DNA of 64,000 nt from an uncultured Lachnospiraceae bacterium (GCA_910579735.1 CAJTUZ010000008.1:62001-126000), one strand, 5' to 3'; counted from the stretch's first letter, positions 1-8,952 are shown. The notes: generated from the sequence alone by a model not told the origin. Translations and numbers: made by a program.

Positions 1-1531
1 GATCGTGGTTTGACAGTTCATTCATGGACGTCTGCAGCGACTGGATCGGTAAGGCCGCGCAGTGATGCCGCATGGCCTGCCAGAAGCAGTCCGCATTTCC
101 GAGCAGATCCGGTCGGTAGTCATCGCTGTGCTTTTCCATGCCCGTTAAGAACCATGTGACCGGCTCCATAAAGGCATCATAATTCATAACGGTATCCCAT
201 TCATCACCCAGAAGCCAGTCTTTTGGCGTACCGTAATGTTCCGCCAGTATGATCGCATTGGGGTTGGCGCTCTTCACCGCTTTTCTAAACTCTTTCCAGA
301 AATAATGGTTATATTCCGGACTATGCCCCAGATCCGCCGCTACGTCCAGTCTCCAGCCATCCGCATTATACGGAGGCGATACCCATTTCCTGGCGACAGA
401 GAGCACATAATCAAACAATTCTTTTGAATTTTCATAATTCAGTTTCGGCAGGGTATCGTGCCCCCACCATCCGTCATACGCATTGTTGTAAGGCCATGTA
501 TGATGATTATGAAAATGAAAATAATTATGATAGGGACTGTCTTTTGTAATATATGCTCCCTTTTCATAACCTTCCGCATTTTCGTAGATGCGTTCTTTAT
601 CCATCCATTTATTGAAAGAACCGCAGTGATTGAACACCCCGTCGAGAATCACTTTCATCCCGCGCCGGTGCGCTTCTTTTACTACTTCGGCAAAAAGTTC
701 ATTGCTTGCATCGAGGTTCTCTTTATTGGACACGCGGTTGATGTATTTGTCGGCAAACCGGTTCTCATGCTGTCCGGACTGTAAAACATCTCCTTTTTCA
801 TTGACAATCCTGCCAAAATGCGGATCTATATTATCGTAGTCCTGTATGTCATATTTATGATTGGATGGCGAAACAAAAAGCGGGTTAAAGTAAATGACAT
901 CGATGCCTAAGTCCTGCAGATAATCCATTTTATCCAAAACACCCTGCAGATCGCCGCCGTAAAATTCTCTTACGCCCATTTCTGCGGGATATTTATTCCA
1001 ATCATCGACCTTTACGGTCCCTGCGCCGATGTAGCGGTATTCGTCCGTTAAAACATCATTGCCGGGATCGCCGTTATAAAAACGGTCCACATAGATCTGA
1101 TAAATAACGGCTCCTTTTGCCCAATCCGGCGTTTTAAATCCCGGAATAATCCGAAACTGGTAATATTCATTGATGTCTTTTACGACCCCTCTTGTATCAA
1201 AAAAACAGGAAATTTTACCCGCATGAATTTCAAAACAATAAGAAAGCGTTTCGTTCTCTAACTGCTCCGTATGCGAATAGTAATCGAAATATTCATCTGA
1301 TTCCGCCCACAGCATCAAATGTTTTACACCCTTATGAACGAAAAAGATATTGTCAATATTATTTCTGGCAACTCTGAAGCGGATCGTCACCTCTCCGTAT
1401 GCGCTGGGCTCAGCCGGAGAAATATAATTTCCCGTTACGTCACTGAATAATGCCTTTCTGTTAAAAACGGGACGCATTGCTGCAATATACTGATAGTTTT
1501 GTTCTGCTTTCCAAAATTGGTTAATATCCAT
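1..1531 (-). CDS. GH13 neopullulanase/cyclomaltodextrinase-type glycosidase (3' end outside window)
   Basis: The reading frame is open from an ATG at 1531 to the window edge, so the C-terminus is missing. AGGAGG lies about 9 nt upstream of the ATG. The N-terminal ~120 residues look like the beta-sandwich (CBM34-type) domain of neopullulanases. The (beta/alpha)8 barrel follows, starting near IYQIYVDRFYNGD. The catalytic set is visible: the nucleophile Asp in GWRLDVA, the acid/base Glu in AEHYG and the transition-state Asp in LSNHD, which is the last codon in the window. No signal peptide is seen, so the enzyme should be cytoplasmic and act on imported alpha-glucans or maltodextrins. The exact substrate cannot be read from the sequence. 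Confidence 0.9.
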   Translation of the reverse strand, partial: MDINQFWKAEQNYQYIAAMRPVFNRKALFSDVTGNYISPAEPSAYGEVTIRFRVARNNIDNIFFVHKGVKHLMLWAESDEYFDYYSHTEQLENETLSYCFEIHAGKISCFFDTRGVVKDINEYYQFRIIPGFKTPDWAKGAVIYQIYVDRFYNGDPGNDVLTDEYRYIGAGTVKVDDWNKYPAEMGVREFYGGDLQGVLDKMDYLQDLGIDVIYFNPLFVSPSNHKYDIQDYDNIDPHFGRIVNEKGDVLQSGQHENRFADKYINRVSNKENLDASNELFAEVVKEAHRRGMKVILDGVFNHCGSFNKWMDKERIYENAEGYEKGAYITKDSPYHNYFHFHNHHTWPYNNAYDGWWGHDTLPKLNYENSKELFDYVLSVARKWVSPPYNADGWRLDVAADLGHSPEYNHYFWKEFRKAVKSANPNAIILAEHYGTPKDWLLGDEWDTVMNYDAFMEPVTWFLTGMEKHSDDYRPDLLGNADCFWQAMRHHCAALPIQSLQTSMNELSNHD

Positions 1532-1614
1532 ATTGATATGCCTCCTGTCCAGTATTATGTCTTCGATGGTTCCTGATTCCGTGTCCGCCTTACAACGGAC
1601 TTTCATACAAAGTA

Positions 1615-1646
1615 AAAAAGACAGCTTTGGAATCGCTGTCCTTTTT
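1615..1646 (-). terminator. Rho-independent terminator downstream of ftsH
   Basis: GACAGC and GCTGTC are separated by a 9-nt loop and flanked by A and T tracts, so the hairpin could work in both directions. It lies 155 nt past the ftsH stop and upstream of the GH13 gene, so it probably ends the tilS-hpt-ftsH transcript. Confidence 0.65.
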
Positions 1647-1712
1647 AGAGAAGGTATTTCTTTCTTATGGGTATAGCAAAAAACTATATAATGTATTGGG
1701 GGTTACAAGTGT

Positions 1713-1741
1713 ATAATAGCATAGCCTTATATAGTCTACAA
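1713..1741 (-). promoter_or_regulatory. Candidate sigma-A promoter upstream of the GH13 gene
   Basis: On the minus strand TTGTAG (1736-1741) and TATTAT (1713-1718) are 17 nt apart. A transcript from here would have to pass the terminator hairpin at 1615-1646 before reaching the GH13 start at 1531, so either the hairpin is an attenuator or this promoter is not the GH13 promoter. The rest of 1532-1800 holds no gene that I can see. Confidence 0.35.
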
Positions 1742-1800
1742 TGCCAAGGATTCACAAATATTACAATTTCTATATTCAATTTTTGTGAAAGTTGCACAAA

Positions 1801-3642
1801 TTATGCCATTGTTCCGTCTATCTGCGGTTCCTGTGTTTCAAACAAAGCCTCAAATTCCGCTCTGCCGATCTTCTCCTTTGCAAGCAGCAGTCCGGCACAC
1901 TCATGCAGAACTTTTTCGTGTTCCATGATGATCTCTTTGGCCTTCTGATAGCACTCGTCAATAATTGCTTTTACTTCCCTGTCAATTTCTCCGGAAATTA
2001 CCTCACTGTGATTCTTTGCGTGTGCAAGATCTCTTCCGATAAATACTTCATCATCATCGTCATCATAATTGATTACACCGATATTATCGGACATACCATA
2101 TCTTGTTACCATTCTGCGGGCTACTTTGGTCGCTTTCTTGATATCACTGGAAGCGCCCGTCGTAATATCATCGAAAATGATCTCTTCGGCAATACGTCCG
2201 CCCAGAGAAACCATGATATCTTCTTTCATCTTACCCTTGGTCAGGAACATTTCATCCTTTTCAGGCAGCGGCATCGTATATCCCGCCGCACCGAGTCCTG
2301 TCGGAATAATGGAAACGGTATATACCGGTCCGACATCCGGCAGTACATGGAATAAAATTGCATGACCCGCCTCATGATAAGCAGTAATCTTTTTCTCTTT
2401 GTCGGAAATGATACGGCTCTTTTTCTCCGCTCCGATTCCTACTTTCACAAACGCTTTCTTGATATCGTCCTGTTTTACGAAAACTCTTTCGTCCATAGCC
2501 GCATTGATGGCCGCTTCATTTAAAAGATTTTCCAGATCCGCCCCTGTAAAACCGGCTGTCGTCTGTGCGATCTGCTCTAAATCCACATCATCCGCAAGCG
2601 GTTTATTTTTGGCATGTACTTTCAAAATATCCTGTCTGCCGCCGACATCCGGTGAAGCAACACTGATCTTTCTGTCAAAACGTCCGGGACGTAAGATCGC
2701 AGGATCCAGAATATCAACGCGGTTTGTCGCCGCCATAACAATAATGCCCTCGTTTATACCGAATCCATCCATTTCCACGAGAAGCTGGTTCAAAGTCTGT
2801 TCTCTTTCGTCATGGCCGCCTCCCATTCCGGTGCCACGGCGTCTTGCCACTGCATCGATCTCGTCAATGAAAATAATACATGGCGCATGTCTCTTGGCTT
2901 CGGCAAACATATCCCGCACACGGGACGCGCCGACACCGACAAACATCTCTACAAAATCAGAACCGGAAATACTGAAAAACGGCACATTTGCCTCTCCCGC
3001 GATGGCCTTGGCAAGCAGAGTCTTACCGGTACCGGGCGCACCTTCCAGCAGAACGCCTTTCGGAATCCTTGCTCCGACCTTCGTAAACTTTCCGGGTTCT
3101 TTCAAAAACTCCACGATCTCTTCCAGCTCTTCCTTCTCTTCCTTGAGCCCTGCTACCTCGTTTAAGGTAATCTTATTGTCACCCATGGAGAGTTTGGCAC
3201 GGCTCTTCCCGAAGTTCATCATTTTACCGCCGCTTCCGCCGCCGGAATTCTGTGAATTCATCATAACGAAGAAGAAAACGCAGACGATCGTAACTAATAA
3301 TATCGGAAATACGCTTGTTAGAAACCAGCTTTCTTCCGGCACATTTTCAACCGTCGGATCGATCCCGTGCTGTCTGATGAGCTGCTCCGCTTCGGTCACA
3401 TCCGTTACATAAAGGATCCTTTCTTCTCCGCTCTTTAACGTGATCTCCAAAGCGCCGGTGGGCGTTTCTTTATTCGGACAGATATTGACCATAGCTACAT
3501 TCTCATCCTGCAGCTGCCTTTCAAATTCTCCCTTTGTATAACCGCTTCCCTGTACTTTCAAAGTCCCGATCCAGACCGTAAAAAGAAGCAGTCCCATAAT
3601 GATCACAAAATACAAATAAAAACTTCTATTATTCTTATTCAA
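1801..3642 (-). CDS. ftsH: ATP-dependent zinc metalloprotease FtsH
   Basis: This is a membrane-anchored AAA+ protease that degrades unneeded or damaged membrane and cytosolic proteins. In order it has an N-terminal transmembrane helix, an extracytoplasmic domain of roughly 85 residues, a second transmembrane helix, the AAA module with Walker A GAPGTGKT and FIDEIDA, the second region of homology, and the zinc protease domain with HEAGH. I place the start at a TTG at 3642 because GGAAAGAGG lies 6 nt before it and the protein then begins MNKNNRSFYLYF. An ATG at 3687, directly after the hpt stop, would add 15 residues that look unlike the family and has a poor ribosome binding site. It is last in the tilS-hpt-ftsH operon, the usual Firmicutes order. 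Confidence 0.95.
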   Translation of the reverse strand: MNKNNRSFYLYFVIIMGLLLFTVWIGTLKVQGSGYTKGEFERQLQDENVAMVNICPNKETPTGALEITLKSGEERILYVTDVTEAEQLIRQHGIDPTVENVPEESWFLTSVFPILLVTIVCVFFFVMMNSQNSGGGSGGKMMNFGKSRAKLSMGDNKITLNEVAGLKEEKEELEEIVEFLKEPGKFTKVGARIPKGVLLEGAPGTGKTLLAKAIAGEANVPFFSISGSDFVEMFVGVGASRVRDMFAEAKRHAPCIIFIDEIDAVARRRGTGMGGGHDEREQTLNQLLVEMDGFGINEGIIVMAATNRVDILDPAILRPGRFDRKISVASPDVGGRQDILKVHAKNKPLADDVDLEQIAQTTAGFTGADLENLLNEAAINAAMDERVFVKQDDIKKAFVKVGIGAEKKSRIISDKEKKITAYHEAGHAILFHVLPDVGPVYTVSIIPTGLGAAGYTMPLPEKDEMFLTKGKMKEDIMVSLGGRIAEEIIFDDITTGASSDIKKATKVARRMVTRYGMSDNIGVINYDDDDDEVFIGRDLAHAKNHSEVISGEIDREVKAIIDECYQKAKEIIMEHEKVLHECAGLLLAKEKIGRAEFEALFETQEPQIDGTMA

Positions 3643-3687
3643 AACAAACCTCTTTCCTAATAGAAACGTCCCCGACGGAAACCGCAT

Positions 3688-4212
3688 CTAATCAAATTTT
3701 ACAACCCCTATATATGGAAGATTTCTATAACGTTGGTCGTAATCCATTCCGTACCCTACGACAAATTCATCCGGTATCTGAAATCCGGTATAATCTGCGC
3801 CTATCTCCACGACTCTTCGATCCGGCTTATCAAGCAGTGCGCAGAGCTTCACATCCGCCGCTCCTCTGTCTTTTAAAAGTTCCAGTAAATAGTGCAGTGT
3901 CTTTCCCGTATCTACGATATCTTCGATCACCAGAACATGTTTACCGGCAAGCGGTTCATCCAGATCTTTTATGATCTTGATCACACCGCTTGACTCCGAC
4001 GAACTTCCATAACTGGAAACCGACATAAAGTCAATGGAAACGGGAACCGTAATTCTCTTGGCAAGCTCACACATAAAGAAGCTGCCGCCTTTTAAGATGC
4101 ACACAAGATGCACGCTTTTTCCTGCGTAATCCCTGCTGATCTGCTCTCCTATCTCCCGTATCCTGGCATTTATTTTTTCCTCGGACAATAAAACTTCAAC
4201 CTGTTCGGCCAC
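3688..4212 (-). CDS. hpt: Hypoxanthine phosphoribosyltransferase
   Basis: This purine salvage enzyme converts hypoxanthine or guanine plus PRPP to IMP or GMP in the cytoplasm. At 174 residues it has normal family length. The PRPP-binding loop VLVIEDIVDTGKT is present, as is the early LVCILKGGSFF segment. The start is a GTG that shares one base with the TAG stop of tilS (TAGTG), which points to translational coupling. An ATG 13 nt upstream is out of frame, and the hpt frame meets a TGA just before the GTG, so no longer form is possible. The segment just upstream matches 15 nt of the shared leader element found before two other genes in the window. Confidence 0.95.
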   Translation of the reverse strand: MAEQVEVLLSEEKINARIREIGEQISRDYAGKSVHLVCILKGGSFFMCELAKRITVPVSIDFMSVSSYGSSSESSGVIKIIKDLDEPLAGKHVLVIEDIVDTGKTLHYLLELLKDRGAADVKLCALLDKPDRRVVEIGADYTGFQIPDEFVVGYGMDYDQRYRNLPYIGVVKFD

Positions 4213-5723
4213 TACTGATCACCATGCCTTTCTCTTAATTGTACCTGCAAAATATGTTCCGTATTTTCATTTACTTTATAAAACTGGCTGATACGATATC
4301 CCGGTATCCATATGACATGCGGACCATCTGCCAGCAAATAAATTCTTTCCCGCTGTCGTTTGGGAATTTTCTCATTGATCATATATTCCTTGACGGATTT
4401 TTTCTGCAATGCTTCGTTGATCGTAAGATAATCTCCCGCTCTACGCGTTCTTAATAGTAAAACCGTAGTTATTTTATCATAATCGAACCATTTCGTATAT
4501 GTTTTTTCCGGAATAATTTGGCCTTTTTTGTAAAATAAGTCCTTTTTTTCCATATAATTGAACGTTAAAACTCCTAACCCCGGAACATTGACCTCTCCCG
4601 GCACCGGAACAGCAAACGGATGGACTGTCAGTTCACCGTCCGCAGCCTGCCTGGTCATATTCCCGGCAGGCTCCTTTTTTCCGCATTCTTTTCTGATAAA
4701 AAGGAGTCTGTTATATTCTTTATATACTTTGATATGATAAGGCATGGAAAGCTCTTTACATCCTTCCTTGCCGATTATTTCCATTATACTTTGGATATGT
4801 TCCGATGTGATATCCTGTCTGCCGTGCGCCATCGTTTCAATACACTTCATCAGGATCCTTTTCTGCAGAAAAATATCTTCTTTTTCAAGAATCTCCAGAT
4901 CTACCGCAATCGAATCCCGGTCTTCCACACTGCATCTTTTGTATGCACACGCCGTCTGCTTTGCCACATAATTTTCCGTCTCGACAAAAATATCCGCGGC
5001 AGCGTTTATATGAGCCGCGGCATTCCGGCAGATCTGTTCCTGCACATAGGCAAGAATATGATGCCGGACCTTATTTCTTGTATAAGTATCCTCTTCATTG
5101 GTGCTGTCTATACAAAACGCGATATTCTTTTCTTTCAGATATGCTTCGATCTGTGTTCTTTCCAGACATAACAGGGGATGAATGACCTGTTCCCGCACCG
5201 GACGGATGCTGCCAAGACCTTTTAGGCCGCTCCCCCTGAACAGATGAAACAGCATCGTTTCCGCCCTGTCATTATGATTATGCGCAACCGCGATCTTATA
5301 TGCCGTTTTCGGATTCATTTCGGAAACGTCTGCGTCTTTTTCCATTTCCGAAGTCATCTTTTTGTATTCTTCCAATACTTCTGTAAAAGCCTGATAACGC
5401 AGTTCTCTTCCTGCTTCTTCCGGCGAAAGGCTGTTTTCTTTCGCATATTCAGCCATACTCACTTTTCTGAGGAAAAACGGAATCTGAAGTTCCTGACACA
5501 GGCGCTCCACATATTCCGCATCATAATCCGCTTCCATACGCATTCCATGATGGACATGTACCACGAGCAGACGAAAATCAATCTCTTTTGATAATTCGTG
5601 CAGAAGAAACAAAAGACAGACCGAGTCCGCTCCGCCGGAAACACCCGCCGCAACGGTATCTCCCCCGGAGATCATCTGATACTTTGCAATATATCTTTTT
5701 ACTTTTTCATAGATAGTTTCCAT
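4212..5723 (-). CDS. tilS: tRNA(Ile)-lysidine synthetase TilS
   Basis: TilS attaches lysine to C34 of the CAU-anticodon tRNA-Ile so that it reads AUA; the gene is essential in most bacteria. The ATP-pyrophosphatase loop SGGADS lies near residue 30, followed by VHVHHGMR and AVAHNHNDRAET, which are standard for the N-terminal domain. The C-terminal tRNA-binding TilS_C part ends with KVNENTEHILQVQLRERHGDQ-like sequence. The length of 503 residues is typical of Clostridia. It overlaps the hpt start by one base and probably opens the tilS-hpt-ftsH transcript. Confidence 0.93.
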   Translation of the reverse strand: METIYEKVKRYIAKYQMISGGDTVAAGVSGGADSVCLLFLLHELSKEIDFRLLVVHVHHGMRMEADYDAEYVERLCQELQIPFFLRKVSMAEYAKENSLSPEEAGRELRYQAFTEVLEEYKKMTSEMEKDADVSEMNPKTAYKIAVAHNHNDRAETMLFHLFRGSGLKGLGSIRPVREQVIHPLLCLERTQIEAYLKEKNIAFCIDSTNEEDTYTRNKVRHHILAYVQEQICRNAAAHINAAADIFVETENYVAKQTACAYKRCSVEDRDSIAVDLEILEKEDIFLQKRILMKCIETMAHGRQDITSEHIQSIMEIIGKEGCKELSMPYHIKVYKEYNRLLFIRKECGKKEPAGNMTRQAADGELTVHPFAVPVPGEVNVPGLGVLTFNYMEKKDLFYKKGQIIPEKTYTKWFDYDKITTVLLLRTRRAGDYLTINEALQKKSVKEYMINEKIPKRQRERIYLLADGPHVIWIPGYRISQFYKVNENTEHILQVQLRERHGDQ

Positions 5724-5801
5724 AGGTCTTCGGTCTTTCCGTCAGCATAGCAGTCATTTATAAAATAGTACCATATTTCAAAATTTACCGCCATACCCTG
5801 T

Positions 5802-6989
5802 TCATCCTTTGTTCCATATTCCTATAACAAGTACGGTCATATCATCCCGGATCTGGCCTCTGCTTTGGTGAAGACAGTAACTAAGTATCTGATTGGCAAT
5901 CTGCCCCGGATTGGTATGCGACGTCCTGCCGATGATCTCCGGCAGGATTTCCTCACCGATCCCCTGCGAAAGCGCCTCCAGAACACCGTCGGAGAGCATA
6001 ATGATATAATCTCCATCCTGAAGCTGTCTGTACATAATCTCCGGCTCAATCTGCTGGAAAAGGCCAAGCGGCAGATTTCTGGCTGACAGCCTGTCCACCA
6101 GATTATCTCTTTTTATGTAGGTACACGCGGCTCCGACTTTTATAAACTCACAGGCTCCCGTATACAGATTCAGTTCGCAGATATCGAGCGTGGACATATT
6201 CTGTTCCTGTTCTCCTGCGGCCAGAGCCCCGTTGATAACCTGTATCGCAGCCTCTTTTCGAAAACCTGCCTCTAAAAGCCGTTCCATCATTTCGATCACT
6301 CTCTCGGATTCTTTGCAGGCTTTTTCTCCCGAACCCGTGCCATCCGAAAGAATAGCGATCATCTTTCCCTGTTCTATTTCATCAAACGTGTAATTGTCTC
6401 CGGAAATTTTTTCGGTCTCTTTTACCGCTTTGGCAAAGCCGGTCAGAATATGAAAAGCCGGCTCTTCCAGAAAATGATAGGTGCGCCATTCTCCCGCCAT
6501 GAACAGCGGCTGGTTTTTGGATGCCCGTACTCTCGCATTCAGCGCTGCGGAAATGATATCGGCCACATCTTCCAGAACGATATTTTCCTGTACCGCTTTC
6601 ATCGACAGATTTAATTCCAGATGCCCATCCTCATTTTCCAAAAGCAGACAATCTTTTAAAAGGATTCCGGCATCTTTTAAATTATGCATGATCTGCTTAT
6701 ATTTTCGCTCCCCTACCGGATGGGTTTTATAGCTTTCTCCTGCAACCTCGGACATAATATGCGCCATTTCCTTTAAATGTTCCGCCAGCAGTCCTCTGCT
6801 TTCATACAGCTTCTTCTGCCAGAGATATTCCTGCCTGTTTTTGTCTTCTCCGGGAACTTCTTCCTTTTCTTCCGTGAAAAGATCCGCCAGATCAAGAAAG
6901 GATTCCGCATATCCCAAAAGCTTCTGTCTGCCATATTCCGGTATCATCGTTATAACATTTTCTTCTCTGTTTTCCACCTGTTTCTTCAT
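5802..6989 (-). CDS. SpoIIE-type PP2C serine phosphatase lacking the membrane domain
   Basis: The C-terminal half is a clear SpoIIE phosphatase domain with metal-binding signatures: ILSDGTGSGEKA, LSDGVLEA and a terminal RDDMTVLVIG. The N-terminal half is hydrophilic and partly helical. Bacillus SpoIIE is about 830 residues with some ten transmembrane segments; here the protein is about 395 residues with none. In Bacillus the enzyme dephosphorylates SpoIIAA at the forespore septum and so activates sigma-F. Its place directly upstream of tilS and downstream of divIC matches Bacillus spoIIE, so orthology is likely. I choose ATG 6989 because AAAGGAGG lies 10 nt upstream; the ATG at 6998 is only 1 nt from it. 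Whether this form still localises to the septum is unknown. Confidence 0.85.
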   Translation of the reverse strand: MKKQVENREENVITMIPEYGRQKLLGYAESFLDLADLFTEEKEEVPGEDKNRQEYLWQKKLYESRGLLAEHLKEMAHIMSEVAGESYKTHPVGERKYKQIMHNLKDAGILLKDCLLLENEDGHLELNLSMKAVQENIVLEDVADIISAALNARVRASKNQPLFMAGEWRTYHFLEEPAFHILTGFAKAVKETEKISGDNYTFDEIEQGKMIAILSDGTGSGEKACKESERVIEMMERLLEAGFRKEAAIQVINGALAAGEQEQNMSTLDICELNLYTGACEFIKVGAACTYIKRDNLVDRLSARNLPLGLFQQIEPEIMYRQLQDGDYIIMLSDGVLEALSQGIGEEILPEIIGRTSHTNPGQIANQILSYCLHQSRGQIRDDMTVLVIGIWNKG

Positions 6990-7059
6990 ACGCTGCATGC
7001 CTCCTTTTTTGCCGTATATTTAATCAATATATGTGAGGCCTGTCCGTATTATTCGTTCA

Positions 7060-7105
7060 AAAATAAAAACAGATTTCGGATTTACTCCCAAATCTGTTTA
7101 TTTTT
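7060..7105 (-). terminator. Terminator at the end of divIC
   Basis: AAACAGATTT (7067-7076) pairs with AAATCTGTTT (7090-7099). T-rich tracts on both sides make it potentially bidirectional. It overlaps the last codon of divIC and separates the yabPQ-divIC transcript from the SpoIIE-like gene, which therefore needs its own promoter in 6990-7060. Confidence 0.75.
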
Positions 7106-7421
7106 CATCTTTAAAAATAATCTCACCTTCATATACAAGACCGAGTTTATCTTTCGCAACTTCTTCCACATATTTCTTCGTCTGTGTATACTTTCCGTAT
7201 TCTTCTATTTCTGCGGTCCGCTCCATTTCTCTGTCGATTTCTTCCTGTAAGGCCGCTTCTCTAAGCTCATATGCTTCTTTCTTTCCCTGAAGCTCTATAC
7301 TCTTGATCGTTACAACGACTAACATCATCAACACGACGGTTGTTACCAAAAGCATTCCGGTTCTATTCTGCCGCTTTTTACGGTATGCTGCTTTTCTTGC
7401 CATATTATTCCTCATAATCAA
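7098..7421 (-). CDS. divIC: Septum formation initiator DivIC/FtsB
   Basis: This small bitopic division protein has a basic N-terminus, one transmembrane helix around residues 23-40 (MLLVTTVVLMMLVVVTI), and then an extracytoplasmic coiled coil rich in Glu and Lys. It ends in the DivIC signature VEEVAKDKLGLVYEGEIIF. It acts in the FtsL-DivIC(-DivIB) subcomplex of the divisome. It sits directly after yabQ with a 2-nt gap, as in other spore-forming Firmicutes, which ties division and sporulation functions in one transcript. Confidence 0.92.
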   Translation of the reverse strand: MIMRNNMARKAAYRKKRQNRTGMLLVTTVVLMMLVVVTIKSIELQGKKEAYELREAALQEEIDREMERTAEIEEYGKYTQTKKYVEEVAKDKLGLVYEGEIIFKDEK

Positions 7422-7423
7422 AT

Positions 7424-7912
7424 TTAACGTTTACATAAAACTATTTTAAGCATTTTTATGCAAACCGTCAACTTATTTTTTATGAATTTTTCATATTTTT
7501 TTATTTTCTTTTTCAAAAAATTTAGGAACTTCGCCGCCTTGGAAACTAGCCATTTAAGCGGCTTTAGCACAATTTGTATGATACGAAACAGAAACCACAT
7601 TATCTTGTATATACATGTCGACATAATATGGACAAAGAATTTGCTGATCAGGCACTTATAAAATATCATCCCGATCATAGCTCCCAATACGGTAAACCAC
7701 CGCAGCACGCCGTTATTTTCCTTGTAAAGCATATAGAAAACACCCAGACCGCAGGCAATCCAAAAAAAGAAGTCTTCCAACGATATCCAGAAGATCTTAT
7801 GTTTTATTAACTTCCTGAGAATTAATATCCAATCATAAACAAAGGTAATGACAACACCCATACAAATGGAATGTGCGAAGAAAGTAAGTTCCTGTATGAT
7901 ATCCTGACTCAT
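7424..7912 (-). CDS. yabQ: Spore cortex biosynthesis protein YabQ
   Basis: This is a membrane protein of 162 residues with several N-terminal transmembrane helices (residues about 5-95) and a strongly basic, lysine-rich C-terminal tail. In Bacillus YabQ sits in the forespore outer membrane and is needed for cortex formation. The identification rests on size, topology and position between yabP and divIC. AGGTGATCT precedes the ATG closely. The gene follows yabP by only a few bases, so the two are co-transcribed. Confidence 0.88.
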   Translation of the reverse strand: MSQDIIQELTFFAHSICMGVVITFVYDWILILRKLIKHKIFWISLEDFFFWIACGLGVFYMLYKENNGVLRWFTVLGAMIGMIFYKCLISKFFVHIMSTCIYKIMWFLFRIIQIVLKPLKWLVSKAAKFLNFLKKKIKKYEKFIKNKLTVCIKMLKIVLCKR

Positions 7913-7919
7913 AGATCAC

Positions 7920-8210
7920 CTACTTAAACAGTCTTGCCAACAAAGATTCTCCCTTAGCGCTATATCCGGCAGTTTCGGAATATGTAAGGCTGTCTATCCT
8001 GCCATCAATATCTACTTCTCCTTTGTCTAACGACAATCTGCTGACATGAAGCTCATTTCCTTTTATCATCAACATTCCCTGTTCTGTTTCCAATAGAATC
8101 TCATTAACATCAAAGGACAGCACATCATTCACACCGCTGATAGTACATGTCCTTCTATTGGTAAGCATCAGTTTATGGGGTTTTCTATTAATGTTATTTA
8201 AGTCCTCCAT
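7920..8210 (-). CDS. yabP: Sporulation protein YabP
   Basis: The protein has 96 residues and no membrane segment. The family core is recognisable in LMLTNRRTCTISGVNDVLSF and in LETEQGMLMIKGNELHVSRL, followed by DGRIDSLTYSE. YabP is made under sporulation control, and its partner YabQ lies just downstream. The small strand-rich fold is that of the YabP/YqfC family. The precise biochemical role is not known. Confidence 0.92.
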   Translation of the reverse strand: MEDLNNINRKPHKLMLTNRRTCTISGVNDVLSFDVNEILLETEQGMLMIKGNELHVSRLSLDKGEVDIDGRIDSLTYSETAGYSAKGESLLARLFK

Positions 8211-8289
8211 ACATACCTCCCTGTAAATCTCTTCCAGTTAAATGTATGCATGGAAAACATGAAATATTCTAACATTCTAAAAAATGACT

Positions 8290-8532
8290 TTAAGACAGAT
8301 AGCGGAATAACTCTTTGGCTTCTTCTTTACGGACCGTCTCCTGTACATCCAGCACTTCCACTTTGATTTCCTTATTTCCAAATTGGATCGTAATAATGTC
8401 TCCCGTTTTAACATTGGCAGACGCTTTGGCCGGTTTATCATTGATAAAGACTCTGCCTGCATCACAGGCTTCATTTGCCACGGTACGTCTTTTGATCAAA
8501 CGGGAAACTTTTAAATATTTATCTAATCTCAT
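8290..8532 (-). CDS. rqcP: S4-domain RNA-binding protein RqcP (YabO)
   Basis: The 80-residue protein is essentially a single S4 RNA-binding domain (MRLDKYLKVSRLIKRRTVANE, then AGRVFINDKPAK and VKTGDIITIQFG). It matches the Hsp15-like YabO family. In Bacillus this protein binds stalled 50S-peptidyl-tRNA and helps RqcH add C-terminal alanine tails in ribosome quality control. AGAAGGATAT precedes the ATG. Its place between hup and yabP agrees with the Bacillus order yabO-yabP-yabQ-divIC. Confidence 0.9.
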   Translation of the reverse strand: MRLDKYLKVSRLIKRRTVANEACDAGRVFINDKPAKASANVKTGDIITIQFGNKEIKVEVLDVQETVRKEEAKELFRYLS

Positions 8533-8618
8533 ATATCCTTCTTTCTATCAGATAAAAACTTCGTTACCTTCTGATTTCACTGCCCGTCCTGCGACGGATT
8601 TTCTTATGATAAAGTAAA

Positions 8619-8652
8619 GAAAAAACCTGTATATGCCATGCATAATACAGGT
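8619..8652 (-). terminator. Terminator of hup
   Basis: ACCTGTAT and ATACAGGT pair across a 12-nt loop and, on the minus strand, run into TTTTTTC. It lies just past the hup stop and before rqcP, so it ends the abundant HU transcript. Confidence 0.85.
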
Positions 8653-8679
8653 CCTTCTCTTCTGCATCTTATAATACAA

Positions 8680-8952
8680 TTAGTTAAGAGAATCTTTTAA
8701 AGCTTTGCCAGCTTTGAACTTAGGCGCTTTGGACGCCGGAATCTGCATAACAGCACCGCTCTGAGGATTTCTGCCTTCTCTTGCTGCTCTTTCGGCTACT
8801 TCGAAAGTACCAAAACCTACTAACTGTACTTTACCGCCTTTTTTAAGTTCGTCAGCAATAACATCTGTGAATGCTTTTAAAGCCTTTTCTGCGTCTTTTT
8901 TGGATAATCCTGCCTGATCAGCCATAGCTGCTACTAATTCTGTCTTGTTCAT
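8680..8952 (-). CDS. hup: HU family nucleoid protein
   Basis: The 90-residue histone-like protein has the complete HU pattern: MNKTELVAAMADQAGLSKKDAEKAL, then VQLVGFGTFEVAERAAREGRNPQSG and the C-terminal KAPKFKAGKALKDSLN. It binds DNA as a dimer without strong sequence preference. It has a near-consensus sigma-A promoter and its own terminator, so it should be a strongly expressed single gene. Confidence 0.97.
   Translation of the reverse strand: MNKTELVAAMADQAGLSKKDAEKALKAFTDVIADELKKGGKVQLVGFGTFEVAERAAREGRNPQSGAVMQIPASKAPKFKAGKALKDSLN

Noticed and set aside
2399..3412. Long open frame on the plus strand opposite ftsH (about 337 codons)
   Set aside because: It is Ser/Ile/Thr-rich antisense sequence of a highly conserved gene, with no ribosome binding site or recognisable domain.
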